A stretch of DNA of 64,000 nucleotides from a virus. A model generated the notes under the pieces. It did no database searches. It saw nothing but the letters and a program-made list of their open reading frames with translations, and was not told the DNA's origin. The first letter of the stretch is position 1; every line of letters starts with the position of its first letter. The stretch is taken from the IMG/VR virus record IMGVR_UViG_3300046655_001278, positions 1-64,000 of that record; one strand, written 5' to 3'. Shown here piece by piece: positions 1 through 6,676 of this stretch. Position numbers and translations under genes: made by a program.

Positions 1-690
1 ATGGATTGCTATGAAGATGCCATCGATTATATTGAATCGGAAGAAAAAACTGATACATCTTTCGTAAAGGTATTTACCAATTCAAAAAACTTGGTTATTA
101 GTTTCAATGGAAATGCTCATACGGGATTTGGTAGGAAAACATCATTGATGGATTTAAAATATAATAAACAATATGATATTGATGTATTGTATATGAGAAA
201 TTATTTTGGATGGTATTTAAATTCAATGCAGAACATCGGTGAAAAAGTTGATGATACAATTGAATTTTTAAAAGACATATTCAATTCTTATGAAAGAGTC
301 GTTTGCACAGGATCCAGTGCTGGAGGTTATGCTTCGTTGTTATTTGGTAGTTTGTGTAATGTCAATTCAGTTATTGTATTCTCACCACAGACGAACTTAG
401 ATTACATTGCTGAAAAGTGCCAACCAAAATTGTTATTGAAAAGCAAATCTGAAATGACCGATTGGAACAAGTATTCCAATATTAGTAATATCTTAAATTC
501 AGATGTAAATTATTATTTTAAATTTAACAATAAATATTGGCAGAAGGTCGCAGATGAAAATCAAAATGAGAACTTATTTATTCTTCATGATGCAAATATT
601 CATTTTCCAACTTCAATTAAAAATCATCCAAACGTAAATATATGTGATGATTTCTTTGATACATTAAATAAAACATTGTGTATTGATTGA
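1..690 (+). CDS. Alpha/beta-hydrolase-fold esterase-like protein, possibly 5'-truncated
   Basis: This 229-residue protein carries a nucleophile-elbow motif, GSSAGG, near residue 105 inside a hydrophobic strand-turn-helix, and a likely catalytic histidine in DANIHFP near residue 200. Both are typical of alpha/beta-hydrolase esterases of the polysaccharide-export or Asp2-like type. The ATG is the first base of the window, so the true N terminus may lie upstream and this Met may be internal. It is followed after a short gap by the W-repeat protein. The substrate is unknown; removal of acyl groups from a surface polymer would fit the fold, but that is inference. Confidence 0.55.
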   Translation: MDCYEDAIDYIESEEKTDTSFVKVFTNSKNLVISFNGNAHTGFGRKTSLMDLKYNKQYDIDVLYMRNYFGWYLNSMQNIGEKVDDTIEFLKDIFNSYERVVCTGSSAGGYASLLFGSLCNVNSVIVFSPQTNLDYIAEKCQPKLLLKSKSEMTDWNKYSNISNILNSDVNYYFKFNNKYWQKVADENQNENLFILHDANIHFPTSIKNHPNVNICDDFFDTLNKTLCID

Positions 691-720
691 TTCAAATACC
701 AAATTGATATATATTATTAT

Positions 721-1329
721 ATGTCGAGCAAAATTTTTTTAGTATACAGTGGATTATTGATTGTATGTAATTTATTTGCTGGCCGGTATTATCCTCAAAT
801 CTCAGATTTTCTATGTGGATGCAAATATTGCGAAAGTGTTAATAAACACGAACCATTAGATATTGGTATTCATTTTTCAAGATGTTTATCTCGTAATCAA
901 CAATTTCAGAAAACAATGGACATCTTGAATGAAAGCAAACCCGATCCATTTGGCATTCCAGCAAGAGATATGTTACCCGATCCTTCGAGGAAAAATTTTT
1001 CGGAAGAACCAAAAAATGTTCATAAAGTAGATACTACTATAAAAGAACCTAAACTTGAAATAATAAATGATCCTTATGATGACTATGAATGGAGATATAT
1101 AGATAATCACGGATGGACTTATTCTACTACCATTCAAAGTTCCACTCATGATACATGGATATATCGTGAAGATTTAGGATGGGTATTCAGTTTCGGAATC
1201 GAGGCAAATTTTTTATACAGTGAAGAACACGGATGGTTTTATTCAATGCAATATAATGACCGTTATATTTTATATTGGTACGACCGTAGATATTGGTTAT
1301 ATGCCCACGATTTTTGGTGGAAGAAATAG
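721..1329 (+). CDS. Secreted protein with C-terminal aromatic W/Y/G repeats
   Basis: This 202-residue protein has a hydrophobic N-terminal segment (about residues 4-20) that looks like a signal peptide or anchor, followed by FLCGCKYC and a charged linker. Residues about 120-202 hold four short repeats of the form W-x-Y-x(4)-G-W-x-[YF]-S, for example EWRYIDNHGWTYS, TWIYREDLGWVFS and FLYSEEHGWFYS, ending in a very aromatic tail. Such repeats resemble choline- or wall-binding repeats, and I recall similar ones in Verrucomicrobia-type proteins (memory, not checked). It may bind a cell-surface polymer. The start is directly preceded by a TATATATTATTAT tract of the promoter type seen across this genome. 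Confidence 0.6.
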   Translation: MSSKIFLVYSGLLIVCNLFAGRYYPQISDFLCGCKYCESVNKHEPLDIGIHFSRCLSRNQQFQKTMDILNESKPDPFGIPARDMLPDPSRKNFSEEPKNVHKVDTTIKEPKLEIINDPYDDYEWRYIDNHGWTYSTTIQSSTHDTWIYREDLGWVFSFGIEANFLYSEEHGWFYSMQYNDRYILYWYDRRYWLYAHDFWWKK

Positions 1330-2461
1330 TGGCCAATGATTCACTCAAAAGAAATAAATGCTTGCTTTCGCAACCATTTGATTTCTTCTTCATTCATCAT
1401 ATTATTCAGCCGGACTTTTGCCCCACAAATTACCCCTTAAAATGCGACCCCAAATGGCTATCCGTAGTAGGAGTTTTTTTGCGGAAATATTGTATAATGA
1501 TAATAGTAATAGTAATAGAGATAATAAAGTAGATACAATACGCATAATGCATAATAGTAATAATAGTATAGGTAATAGTAATAGAGGTAATATAAAGGAA
1601 ATAGTATCCACGTCGTCTAAATCGTCTATAAATGCTATAATGCGTATAACATCAGGTTAGTTGTCCCCACGCACCAACTGAGTATAATGCATATTAATAT
1701 CAACTATCATCAATATCATCAACTAACATCAACTTAGGATAACCTGATATAATAGTAATAATACGAGTATAGGTAATAGACGAACAAGACTTCATATAGG
1801 TAGGGATATATGTCCCCAAAAATACCTTTTACACCTAATAGCATATATTACCTTGTGTTATAGGTGTCAAATGCGTTCTAGGTATCAAGGTAGTTATATT
1901 GATAGGTATATACATTTATTTACATATAATATAATAAACTACTGCTTATGAGGAATGAGAACCTGCTACACCTACAATTTAATAAAGGGGGGTCACGGTT
2001 GTCCACCACTTTTTCACTATAAGTACCCATATCAAAAAAGCATACCGCTGTCAAGCATTTTCGCACACACCTTGCATCTATTACTATTACTAATGATAAT
2101 ACGCATAACACCCACTAGCAATGGCCTGATATATTTTCTCCAGCACCTAGTAAAAATAAAATGCGATTAATTCTAGCACATATAATGCTGAGTAATAGCA
2201 ACTTACGCAAAGCCCTTTAAATTATTTTTGCTAGGTGCTGGAGAAAATAGGAAACTTGGAGTGCATTGTGTATTACTATTACTATGTATGCGTATATTAC
2301 TATTACCTACTCTTATACTATTACTATTATCATTATTATTAGTTGACTTTTCGCAAAATTTTTGATACCATCAAGGGATGGTGGGAGGGGAACAGATATA
2401 TGCCCAAAATAGACTTCATTTTTGTGGGGTAAATTTTGTGAATAACTTCTTATAAAAAGTC
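1330..2461. other. Repeat-rich non-coding region (ATAGTAATA family)
   Basis: No convincing gene is visible in these 1.1 kb; the ORFs are short, in conflicting frames and low-complexity. The sequence is dense in ATAGTAATA-like units on the plus strand at about 1497-1595 and 1750-1785, and in the complementary TATTACTAT form at about 2077-2090 and 2268-2335, so the two flanks can pair. An 18-nt segment at 1497-1514 is exactly complementary to 2316-2333. TATAATGC boxes occur at 1636, 1683 and 2181. ATCAACTATCAT-type words at about 1697-1733 recur just before rIIA near 6640-6675. The region could be an origin, a packaging site or a regulatory locus; nothing decides between these. Confidence 0.6.
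2132..2249. repeat. 28-bp inverted repeat with 62-nt loop
   Basis: Positions 2132-2159 pair with 2222-2249 over 28 bp, with a single T-G wobble at 2151/2230. The core reads CTCCAGCACCTAG on the left and CTAGGTGCTGGAG on the right. The loop (2160-2221) includes a TATAATGC box. There is no U-tract directly after the right arm, so it does not look like a simple terminator. It could form a cruciform or a long RNA hairpin. Confidence 0.8.
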
Positions 2462-2490
2462 TTGACATTAACGGCGTTTTTTAGTAGAGT
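2462..2490 (+). promoter_or_regulatory. Sigma70-like promoter of the small RNA
   Basis: TTGACA (2462-2467), a 17-nt spacer and TAGAGT (2485-2490) make a perfect -35 box with a 4/6 -10 box. It points at a stretch without an ORF that ends in a strong terminator at 2665. Confidence 0.65.
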
Positions 2491-2496
2491 ATTTGT

Positions 2497-2665
2497 ATAG
2501 TGAGATTGAGATATTTAAGAAGTTTGTTTGTTCGTTATTCGGTTAGTAATAAACCAAGGTTTTTTGTTTTTGTTTTCCTTGGTATTTCTCCTTAACCGGG
2601 TTAGGTTGTGTGAATAACAAGTCCGATGGGGGTTTCCTTTCTATCTCCTCCATCGGACTTTTTTT
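2497..2665 (+). ncRNA. Candidate small non-coding RNA (about 170 nt)
   Basis: The transcript predicted from the promoter at 2462-2490 would start near 2497 and stop at the terminator ending at 2665. It contains a hairpin ACCAAGG...CCTTGGT (about 2553-2583), a small TAACC/GGTTA hairpin near 2592-2604, and the terminator stem. No plus-strand ORF of note lies inside. The promoter-hairpin-terminator layout is typical of an independent small RNA. I do not recognise a family; its target or role is unknown. Confidence 0.55.
2619..2665 (+). terminator. Rho-independent terminator of the small RNA
   Basis: AAGTCCGATGG (2619-2629) pairs with CCATCGGACTT (2650-2660), extended by two further G-C pairs and one G-T pair, followed by a T run to 2665. 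The loop is about 14 nt. This is one of the strongest terminators in the window. Confidence 0.85.
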
Positions 2666-2686
2666 ATATTCTTTTTTATAATATGC

Positions 2687-2715
2687 TTGACAAATTATAA
2701 AAACTTTATTACACT
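2687..2715 (+). promoter_or_regulatory. Sigma70-like promoter
   Basis: TTGACA (2687-2692), a 17-nt spacer and TACACT (2710-2715). It lies just after the small-RNA terminator and faces the small-protein operon beginning at 3005. Confidence 0.55.
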
Positions 2716-2969
2716 CTAAGGAGTGGGAGGGAGGGTTACCCTTAAATAACTTCGAATTTTTAAAAACAGAGCAGGACATCTCAAAAAAGTGTTTCGCCTT
2801 AAGATGCGTATTAGTGTACATACAACGCAATATAATTCCTAATATGCGTAATAGAAAATATTGCAATTACTTTTTGTGCTATAATGCGTTCTGGATACAT
2901 CCAGAATCAATAATCAAATTATACTGCTGGGCCCGGTTAGTGCCCTTTGTGCTCATCCATAAAAAAATA

Positions 2970-2996
2970 TTGACTAAACGCAAATTATATTATAAT
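2970..2996 (+). promoter_or_regulatory. Promoter immediately upstream of the 3005 gene
   Basis: TTGACT (2970-2975) and a perfect TATAAT (2991-2996) are separated by 15 nt. The ATG at 3005 lies 8 nt after the -10 box, so the message would be almost leaderless. Confidence 0.5.
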
Positions 2997-3004
2997 ATTG
3001 ATAT

Positions 3005-3319
3005 ATGATTAAAATAATTGAGAAGACTATGAAAGAATTTGCGGACAAGCAAATCAATTTACAAAGTGATACTGCACGAACTATGATTGCTACTACAATT
3101 GCCAAAGCAGTTGCTCAACATCAACAAATAAAAAAAGACCTTACACAAATTGTTCCGGAACAAAATATTGATGATGTTATTACAACTGCTATGGAAAATA
3201 ACGGATACACAAAAGGTGATAGTGGATATGATATTAACAATGGTACAAGAGATATTATCTTTCATACCAAGAACGGTTCTAAATTTGAAGTAACCTTTCG
3301 CAGACTTTGGAATACATGA
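3005..3319 (+). CDS. Hypothetical protein (104 aa)
   Basis: This small, soluble, mostly helical protein has no family I recognise. The N-terminal half is helical and Lys/Gln/Thr-rich (about residues 1-60), and the C-terminal half, with DINNGTRDIIFHTKNGSKFEVTF split over two strands, looks like a small beta sheet. No Shine-Dalgarno site is visible; the start follows the TATAAT box directly. Its stop overlaps the next start as ATGA (3316-3319), indicating coupled translation with the tiny membrane proteins downstream. Confidence 0.6.
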   Translation: MIKIIEKTMKEFADKQINLQSDTARTMIATTIAKAVAQHQQIKKDLTQIVPEQNIDDVITTAMENNGYTKGDSGYDINNGTRDIIFHTKNGSKFEVTFRRLWNT

Positions 3320-3393
3320 TAACCTATTTTGCTATTGCTATGTGTGCTTTGATGTTGTGTTGTTTGGTGTACGATTTGTTTTTTCATGATTGA
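3316..3393 (+). CDS. Tiny membrane peptide (25 aa)
   Basis: The reading frame ATG at 3316 to TGA at 3393 encodes 25 residues, almost entirely one hydrophobic segment with three cysteines, ending in YDLFFHD. It overlaps the upstream stop (ATGA) and the next start (ATGATTGA), as expected for a translationally coupled phage operon. Function is unknown; host-membrane peptides of this size are common in early phage regions. Confidence 0.45.
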   Translation: MITYFAIAMCALMLCCLVYDLFFHD

Positions 3394-3553
3394 TTTAAGT
3401 GATCCGATATTTTATATAGGAATGATGCTGATATGTGTGTATGCTTATATCGGAGGAAAATGGTTGGACAACCGTAATAAGATACATAACGATAAATTGA
3501 AAGAAGAAGAACGTAAAAATCGCATAAAAGAATTTAAGTCGGAAAAAATATAA
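3386..3553 (+). CDS. Small single-pass membrane protein (55 aa)
   Basis: One transmembrane segment (about residues 7-24) is followed by a strongly charged, helical tail rich in Lys and Glu. The start overlaps the end of the preceding peptide. The topology is that of a small cytoplasmically exposed phage membrane protein. No family is recognised. Confidence 0.5.
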   Translation: MIDLSDPIFYIGMMLICVYAYIGGKWLDNRNKIHNDKLKEEERKNRIKEFKSEKI

Positions 3554-3585
3554 AGTACTGATAATACGCAACTTACGAAAAAAAC

Positions 3586-4074
3586 GTGAATCCCCAAAAA
3601 AAATTAAAAACCTATAATATCACATATCGTGAGCATGAACATAATCCAATTAGTAACAAAACGGTTACCTATAAAGCAAATACTGCACAAGAAGCAGAAG
3701 AACTTTTTTATGCTGATTATCCTGAACAAAAAGAACGCACTTATATAGAAATACATTCTCCACTAAGCAATTACCAAATTGATCGTGACAACGAAAAAAG
3801 CACGGAAACCCCAAATGATGATACAATGAAGAAACTAAACATACTAAGCATATTCAAAACCGTTAATGAGTATGTGCAACAATTAACAATGCTTATTATA
3901 GGACTTATACCATTGCTACTATTGGGTGTTGTTATATTCGGTGACAATTTCTTTTTGGGTAATGCAGTATTATGGAATATACAGAATATACTTGATAGCA
4001 TGGCAGGTTTCGTGGGCATCGTTACTTTGATACTCATTGTATACTTTTATAGTCGCACTACCAAAAGCAAATAA
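3586..4074 (+). CDS. Two-span membrane protein with charged N-terminal domain (162 aa)
   Basis: The start is a GTG (3586). The first 80 residues are hydrophilic and include an ITYREHEHNPISNKTVTYKA beta segment and the helix AQEAEELFYADYP. Two transmembrane spans follow, at about residues 98-118 and 137-157, ending in a short basic tail. No enzymatic motif is seen. It belongs to the small-membrane-protein run at 3.3-4.4 kb and may act at the host membrane. Confidence 0.6.
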   Translation: MNPQKKLKTYNITYREHEHNPISNKTVTYKANTAQEAEELFYADYPEQKERTYIEIHSPLSNYQIDRDNEKSTETPNDDTMKKLNILSIFKTVNEYVQQLTMLIIGLIPLLLLGVVIFGDNFFLGNAVLWNIQNILDSMAGFVGIVTLILIVYFYSRTTKSK

Positions 4075-4087
4075 CTTCGCATAACCG

Positions 4088-4152
4088 TCCCACAAAATTA
4101 GTTGTTATAATATTTATAATAACGAGGTCATATACGACCTTTTGTTGTGGGA
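4088..4152 (+). promoter_or_regulatory. Three-way-junction RNA structure overlapping an RBS
   Basis: An outer stem TCCCACAA (4088-4095) / TTGTGGGA (4145-4152) encloses two hairpins: GTTGTTATA (4101-4109) / TATAATAAC (4115-4123) and AGGTC (4125-4129) / GACCT (4136-4140). The right arm of the outer stem contains the GGGAG ribosome-binding site (4149-4153) of the GTG start at 4160, so folding would block translation. It could be a regulatory switch or an RNA thermometer; no known riboswitch family is recognised. Confidence 0.45.
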
Positions 4153-4159
4153 GAAAAAT

Positions 4160-4264
4160 GTGGAAAATATAAAAGATACTTTAATAGGTATAGCTATATT
4201 CGTAGTAGGAATACTAATACTCAAATACATTATTGATTTTATAGGATTGTTTATGTGCAATTAA
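4160..4264 (+). CDS. Tiny membrane protein with GTG start (34 aa)
   Basis: GTG at 4160 opens a 34-residue frame ending in TAA at 4264. It is preceded by GGGAG at 4149-4153 with good spacing; the alternative ATG at 4158 gives only four codons, so the RBS decides the GTG. The protein is a single transmembrane helix (about residues 8-31). Its RBS lies in the outer stem of the upstream RNA structure. Confidence 0.45.
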   Translation: MENIKDTLIGIAIFVVGILILKYIIDFIGLFMCN

Positions 4265-4304
4265 GAATTAGTATAACTAATATGTAATTTAATAATAAAA
4301 AGAT

Positions 4305-4325
4305 AGTTTTTATAATATTTATAGA
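4305..4325 (+). promoter_or_regulatory. TATAATATTTATAG promoter element (copy A)
   Basis: A 21-nt segment here is identical to 41458-41478, and each copy lies just before a start codon (4327 and 41483). The core is TATAATATTTATAG. It is read as a late-type promoter, by analogy with the TATAAATA box of T4 late genes. Confidence 0.55.
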
Positions 4326-4326
4326 C

Positions 4327-4446
4327 ATGAGTAATTATATAACACCTCGTCAAAAAGCCATTATCACGGAAAAAACACTAAAAGTGGGGAAAAAGGCACT
4401 AATAGTAGCAGGTGTATTCGCATTAGCAGTATTGTGTAGTGGATAA
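4327..4446 (+). CDS. Tiny membrane protein (39 aa)
   Basis: ATG at 4327 to TAA at 4446 encodes 39 residues: a basic N-terminal half, then a hydrophobic helix (about residues 24-38) with GVFALAVLCSG at its end. It directly follows the repeated TATAATATTTATAG element. No family is recognised. Confidence 0.45.
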   Translation: MSNYITPRQKAIITEKTLKVGKKALIVAGVFALAVLCSG

Positions 4447-4517
4447 TATAGGTATAATATTGCTTAATACTATGCTAATTTTTATTTTGCTTTATTCGGT
4501 TAGTGTTATAGTAGCAT

Positions 4518-4549
4518 TGGTATATTAGATATACTACTAACTTTTTTTT
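4518..4549 (+). terminator. Probable terminator after the small-membrane-protein run
   Basis: The hairpin GTATAT (4520-4525) / ATATAC (4529-4534), with flanking GTTAGT/ACTAAC pairing, precedes eight T residues at 4542-4549. The stem is AT-rich, so it is weaker than the 2619 terminator. Confidence 0.4.
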
Positions 4550-4557
4550 GTAACCCA

Positions 4558-4618
4558 AGGGCGGCAATGCCGGTTTTTGCCGGGCCATGTCTACTCTTGT
4601 GTGGGTGCCCGTTTTTTT
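4558..4618 (+). terminator. GC-rich double hairpin ending in T7
   Basis: CGGCAA (4562-4567) pairs with TTGCCG (4577-4582), and CGGGC (4581-4585) pairs with GCCCG (4607-4611), followed directly by TTTTTTT (4612-4618). It is strikingly GC-rich in an AT-rich neighbourhood. It could be a terminator or the end of a structured RNA. Confidence 0.45.
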
Positions 4619-4759
4619 GTCAGATATTTACTATACCGTTTTTAGACACCGAAATTATATTTTTTTTGGGGAAAATTGCCAAAAATCCAGAAGAAAAAAA
4701 AATTTATGGGGAAATTACTATTAAAATTAAGGTTTTTTGTGAATATTTATATATAAATC

Positions 4760-5155
4760 ATGAAAAAACTAAACGGAAAACTCTATTTTAATAAAAATGA
4801 CATGGAAGAAGCAAAAAAAGATGCAGTATTCTACTTGGATCACCCGAATGAAGAGCATGAATTTCTTTATATCATAGATTCTAATGAAAAAAAATGCGTA
4901 ACAGATGGTATTAATGGGTTAAATAACACTTTTTCATGGGAATTTACTTCTGAGAACGCAATAAATATGAATACAATAGACCGTTGTTACAATAGTTTGC
5001 GTGTTCATAGCACTTCACTTATATCATATAATGAATATTATGAAATTAAACCTGTTCAGAGAACTCAGTATGTTGAACAGAAGTTTGCTAATTGGTTAAA
5101 TGCTCAAGGTCATCTGATTTTATACAATATTTTGAATAAACTAAATAAATCTTAA
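4760..5155 (+). CDS. Hypothetical protein (131 aa)
   Basis: This soluble, acidic/basic mixed protein shows no recognised motif. Residues about 14-45 carry an acidic helix and the strand HEFLYIIDSNEKKCV. The C-terminal third (EQKFANWLNAQGHLILYNILNKLNKS) looks helical. There is no Shine-Dalgarno site; the element TATTTATATATAAATC ends next to the ATG. It is the first of four small plus-strand ORFs before rIIA. Confidence 0.55.
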   Translation: MKKLNGKLYFNKNDMEEAKKDAVFYLDHPNEEHEFLYIIDSNEKKCVTDGINGLNNTFSWEFTSENAINMNTIDRCYNSLRVHSTSLISYNEYYEIKPVQRTQYVEQKFANWLNAQGHLILYNILNKLNKS

Positions 5156-5196
5156 ATAGAGTTATAAAAAATCTTGTGTAGTTAATATATATATGT

Positions 5197-5517
5197 ATGA
5201 TAAATTTGCTCGGACTATCTAAACCAAAACCCAAAGGTATTAAGGTTACTATTGAATATTGTCCTAAGAATGTTACTCTTCCGTATAAGGTAAAAAAACT
5301 AATCAATGAAGCATCATTGAAAGTTCCCGATGAAACAAATAATCCTTCTGCTAAAGACCCGTTTGGTTTTTCTGATAAAGTAGTAAGAGTTGGTGAGTTT
5401 CTTAACGAACAACAAGTTCAGCATCTCGTAGAAAAAGCTCGTTCCTATAAATCAGAGTTTGATAGTATTGAAATCGTTGAAAGAGAATCCTCTGGACCAG
5501 AGTTGCTTTTAGATTAA
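5197..5517 (+). CDS. Hypothetical protein (106 aa)
   Basis: This small protein has an N-terminal strand region (KGIKVTIEYCPKNVTLPYKV) and a C-terminal helix around LNEQQVQHLVEKARSYKSEF. No family is recognised. The ATG is preceded by AATATATATATGT, again without a ribosome-binding site. Confidence 0.5.
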   Translation: MINLLGLSKPKPKGIKVTIEYCPKNVTLPYKVKKLINEASLKVPDETNNPSAKDPFGFSDKVVRVGEFLNEQQVQHLVEKARSYKSEFDSIEIVERESSGPELLLD

Positions 5518-5536
5518 TACCAATTGAGGTTTTTTG

Positions 5537-6142
5537 GTGGACATTCTTCATTTACCTATTTGTGAGGATTGTTATTCTACTGCGTATTGCATACAAAACA
5601 AACTAAGATTAAATTCTTATTCATTGGATTGGGTGTATGTATCTCCTTATAGAGCATATCAATGTATAGAAAATGAATTTGCTAACTTCTTTGAACCTGA
5701 TAACATAGAAATTTGTGGAATCAACAAACAAAGAATCATAGAATCTAGGTACACTGTGTTTGATACTAAATACAAACTGTTAGTTCCTCACTTCATTGTT
5801 AATCCTAAAACTGATATACCTGTTATGCATGAAAAGTTTAAAAAAAGAAATCGTAAACTATTAAATCAGTTTGAAGATAAAGTACCTGTCAACTTTGTGT
5901 ATAAATCACTAAATACATTCAATAAGCAAAGAAAGCATTTTACTGAGTATTATTCTGCGGAAGAACAAAATGAGTTTGGTAAGCATAATATGAAAATACA
6001 ATTTGAGAATATAAAGCAATTACTAATAAACAAATACCAATACAATGAAAAGGATATTACAATACAATATCTAAAAAGAACTCAAGGTACTAACTTTATA
6101 GGAATAAATAAAATAACAAAGCAATCTGAAAAGCTTGACTAA
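5537..6142 (+). CDS. Putative papain-like cysteine peptidase (DUF1796-like)
   Basis: The N terminus DILHLPICEDCYSTAYCIQN, followed by LRLNSYSLDWVY, matches the layout of the DUF1796 family: a CxxA-type helix after the first strand, then a FDW-like motif, here LDW. That family is annotated as putative papain-like cysteine peptidases, found in glycan and phage loci. The likely nucleophile would be Cys in EDCYSTAYC; I cannot place the histidine with certainty. GAGG at 5526-5529 lies 7 nt before GTG 5537, favouring this start over TTG 5534, and gives 201 residues. The assignment rests on motif resemblance only. Confidence 0.4.
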   Translation: MDILHLPICEDCYSTAYCIQNKLRLNSYSLDWVYVSPYRAYQCIENEFANFFEPDNIEICGINKQRIIESRYTVFDTKYKLLVPHFIVNPKTDIPVMHEKFKKRNRKLLNQFEDKVPVNFVYKSLNTFNKQRKHFTEYYSAEEQNEFGKHNMKIQFENIKQLLINKYQYNEKDITIQYLKRTQGTNFIGINKITKQSEKLD

Positions 6143-6171
6143 TTTTTGGGGAAACTGTATAATTCCCTATT

Positions 6172-6429
6172 ATGTTTAATAGTAAATCATCAGAAGGTAC
6201 AACATATGTGTATCTAAAGAGATATGTAAAAAGTCATCCTACTGCTATGCTGGCTAGTGATGCTCATTTTGAAATTATGAAAATTGAAAATGGTGTATGC
6301 TTTGAAATAAACAAAAACTCAGATTCAAAGCCAAGAGTAGTTAGTGTAGGAGATCGTGTAAACATGGATCAAGCATATGAAATCTCTTTAGAAGCAAACT
6401 GCATTGTAGAACCTGTGTATCCTAACTAA
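6172..6429 (+). CDS. Hypothetical protein (85 aa)
   Basis: This small, probably beta-rich protein contains FEIMKIENGVCFEINKN followed by RVVSVGDRVNMDQAY; the VGDRV turn suggests a small beta-barrel or OB/KOW-like fold, but this is a guess. GTATAAT lies 12 nt before the ATG. It is the last gene before the 247-nt gap preceding rIIA. Confidence 0.5.
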   Translation: MFNSKSSEGTTYVYLKRYVKSHPTAMLASDAHFEIMKIENGVCFEINKNSDSKPRVVSVGDRVNMDQAYEISLEANCIVEPVYPN

Positions 6430-6512
6430 GTAGCATACATCAATTTTTTGGGGGAATATTTACCCAACCTACATAATAATTTTAAATTATAAAAAAATTA
6501 TAAAAATAGATG

Positions 6513-6541
6513 TTGACGTCTAAGGGGTATTATGGTAATCT
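6513..6541 (+). promoter_or_regulatory. Weak sigma70-like promoter upstream of rIIA
   Basis: TTGACG (6513-6518), a 17-nt spacer and TAATCT (6536-6541). The -10 box is poor. Between it and the rIIA ATG lie ATCAACTAACAT and ATCAACTATCAT repeats (about 6640-6670) that also occur near 1697-1733. Confidence 0.35.
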
Positions 6542-6676
6542 AGTATCATAATGAGAAATACGAGAGAGATAGAAAATCATTTTTTTCTAAGAACTATAAT
6601 ATAACTATAATAAATCGTAGACCTTATTCAGATTCTAATAATCAACTAACATATATTACATCAACTATCATCTATT

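Larger units (their letters stand above)
2666..3004 (+). other. Gene-free stretch between the small RNA and the next operon
   Basis: These 339 bases hold promoter-like signals but no supported gene. A TATAATGC box lies at 2880, with another promoter at each end (2687 and 2970). GGATACATCCAGAATC and GCTGGGCCCGGTTAGTGCCC are locally palindromic. A second short untranslated RNA from the 2687 promoter is possible but no terminator is evident. Confidence 0.4.
4447..4759 (+). other. Gene-free stretch with two terminator-like structures
   Basis: No supported gene lies here; the 74-codon frame at 4567 runs over a hairpin and is not credible. Two structures, at 4518-4549 and 4558-4618, each end in a T run. 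The rest (about 4620-4759) is A/T-rich with no clear signal until the TATTTATATATAAATC element just before 4760. Confidence 0.5.

Noticed and set aside
2132-2249. Inverted repeat as ends of a mobile element
   Set aside because: The 62-nt interior has no ORF and no flanking duplication is evident.
2543-2866. 107-codon minus-strand frame across the small-RNA region
   Set aside because: It is low-complexity, covers a terminator, promoter and hairpins, and has no neighbours on that strand.
4567-4791. 74-codon plus-strand frame in the 4.5-4.8 kb gap
   Set aside because: It runs through a GC-rich hairpin with a T7 tract and overlaps the better-supported gene at 4760 in another frame.
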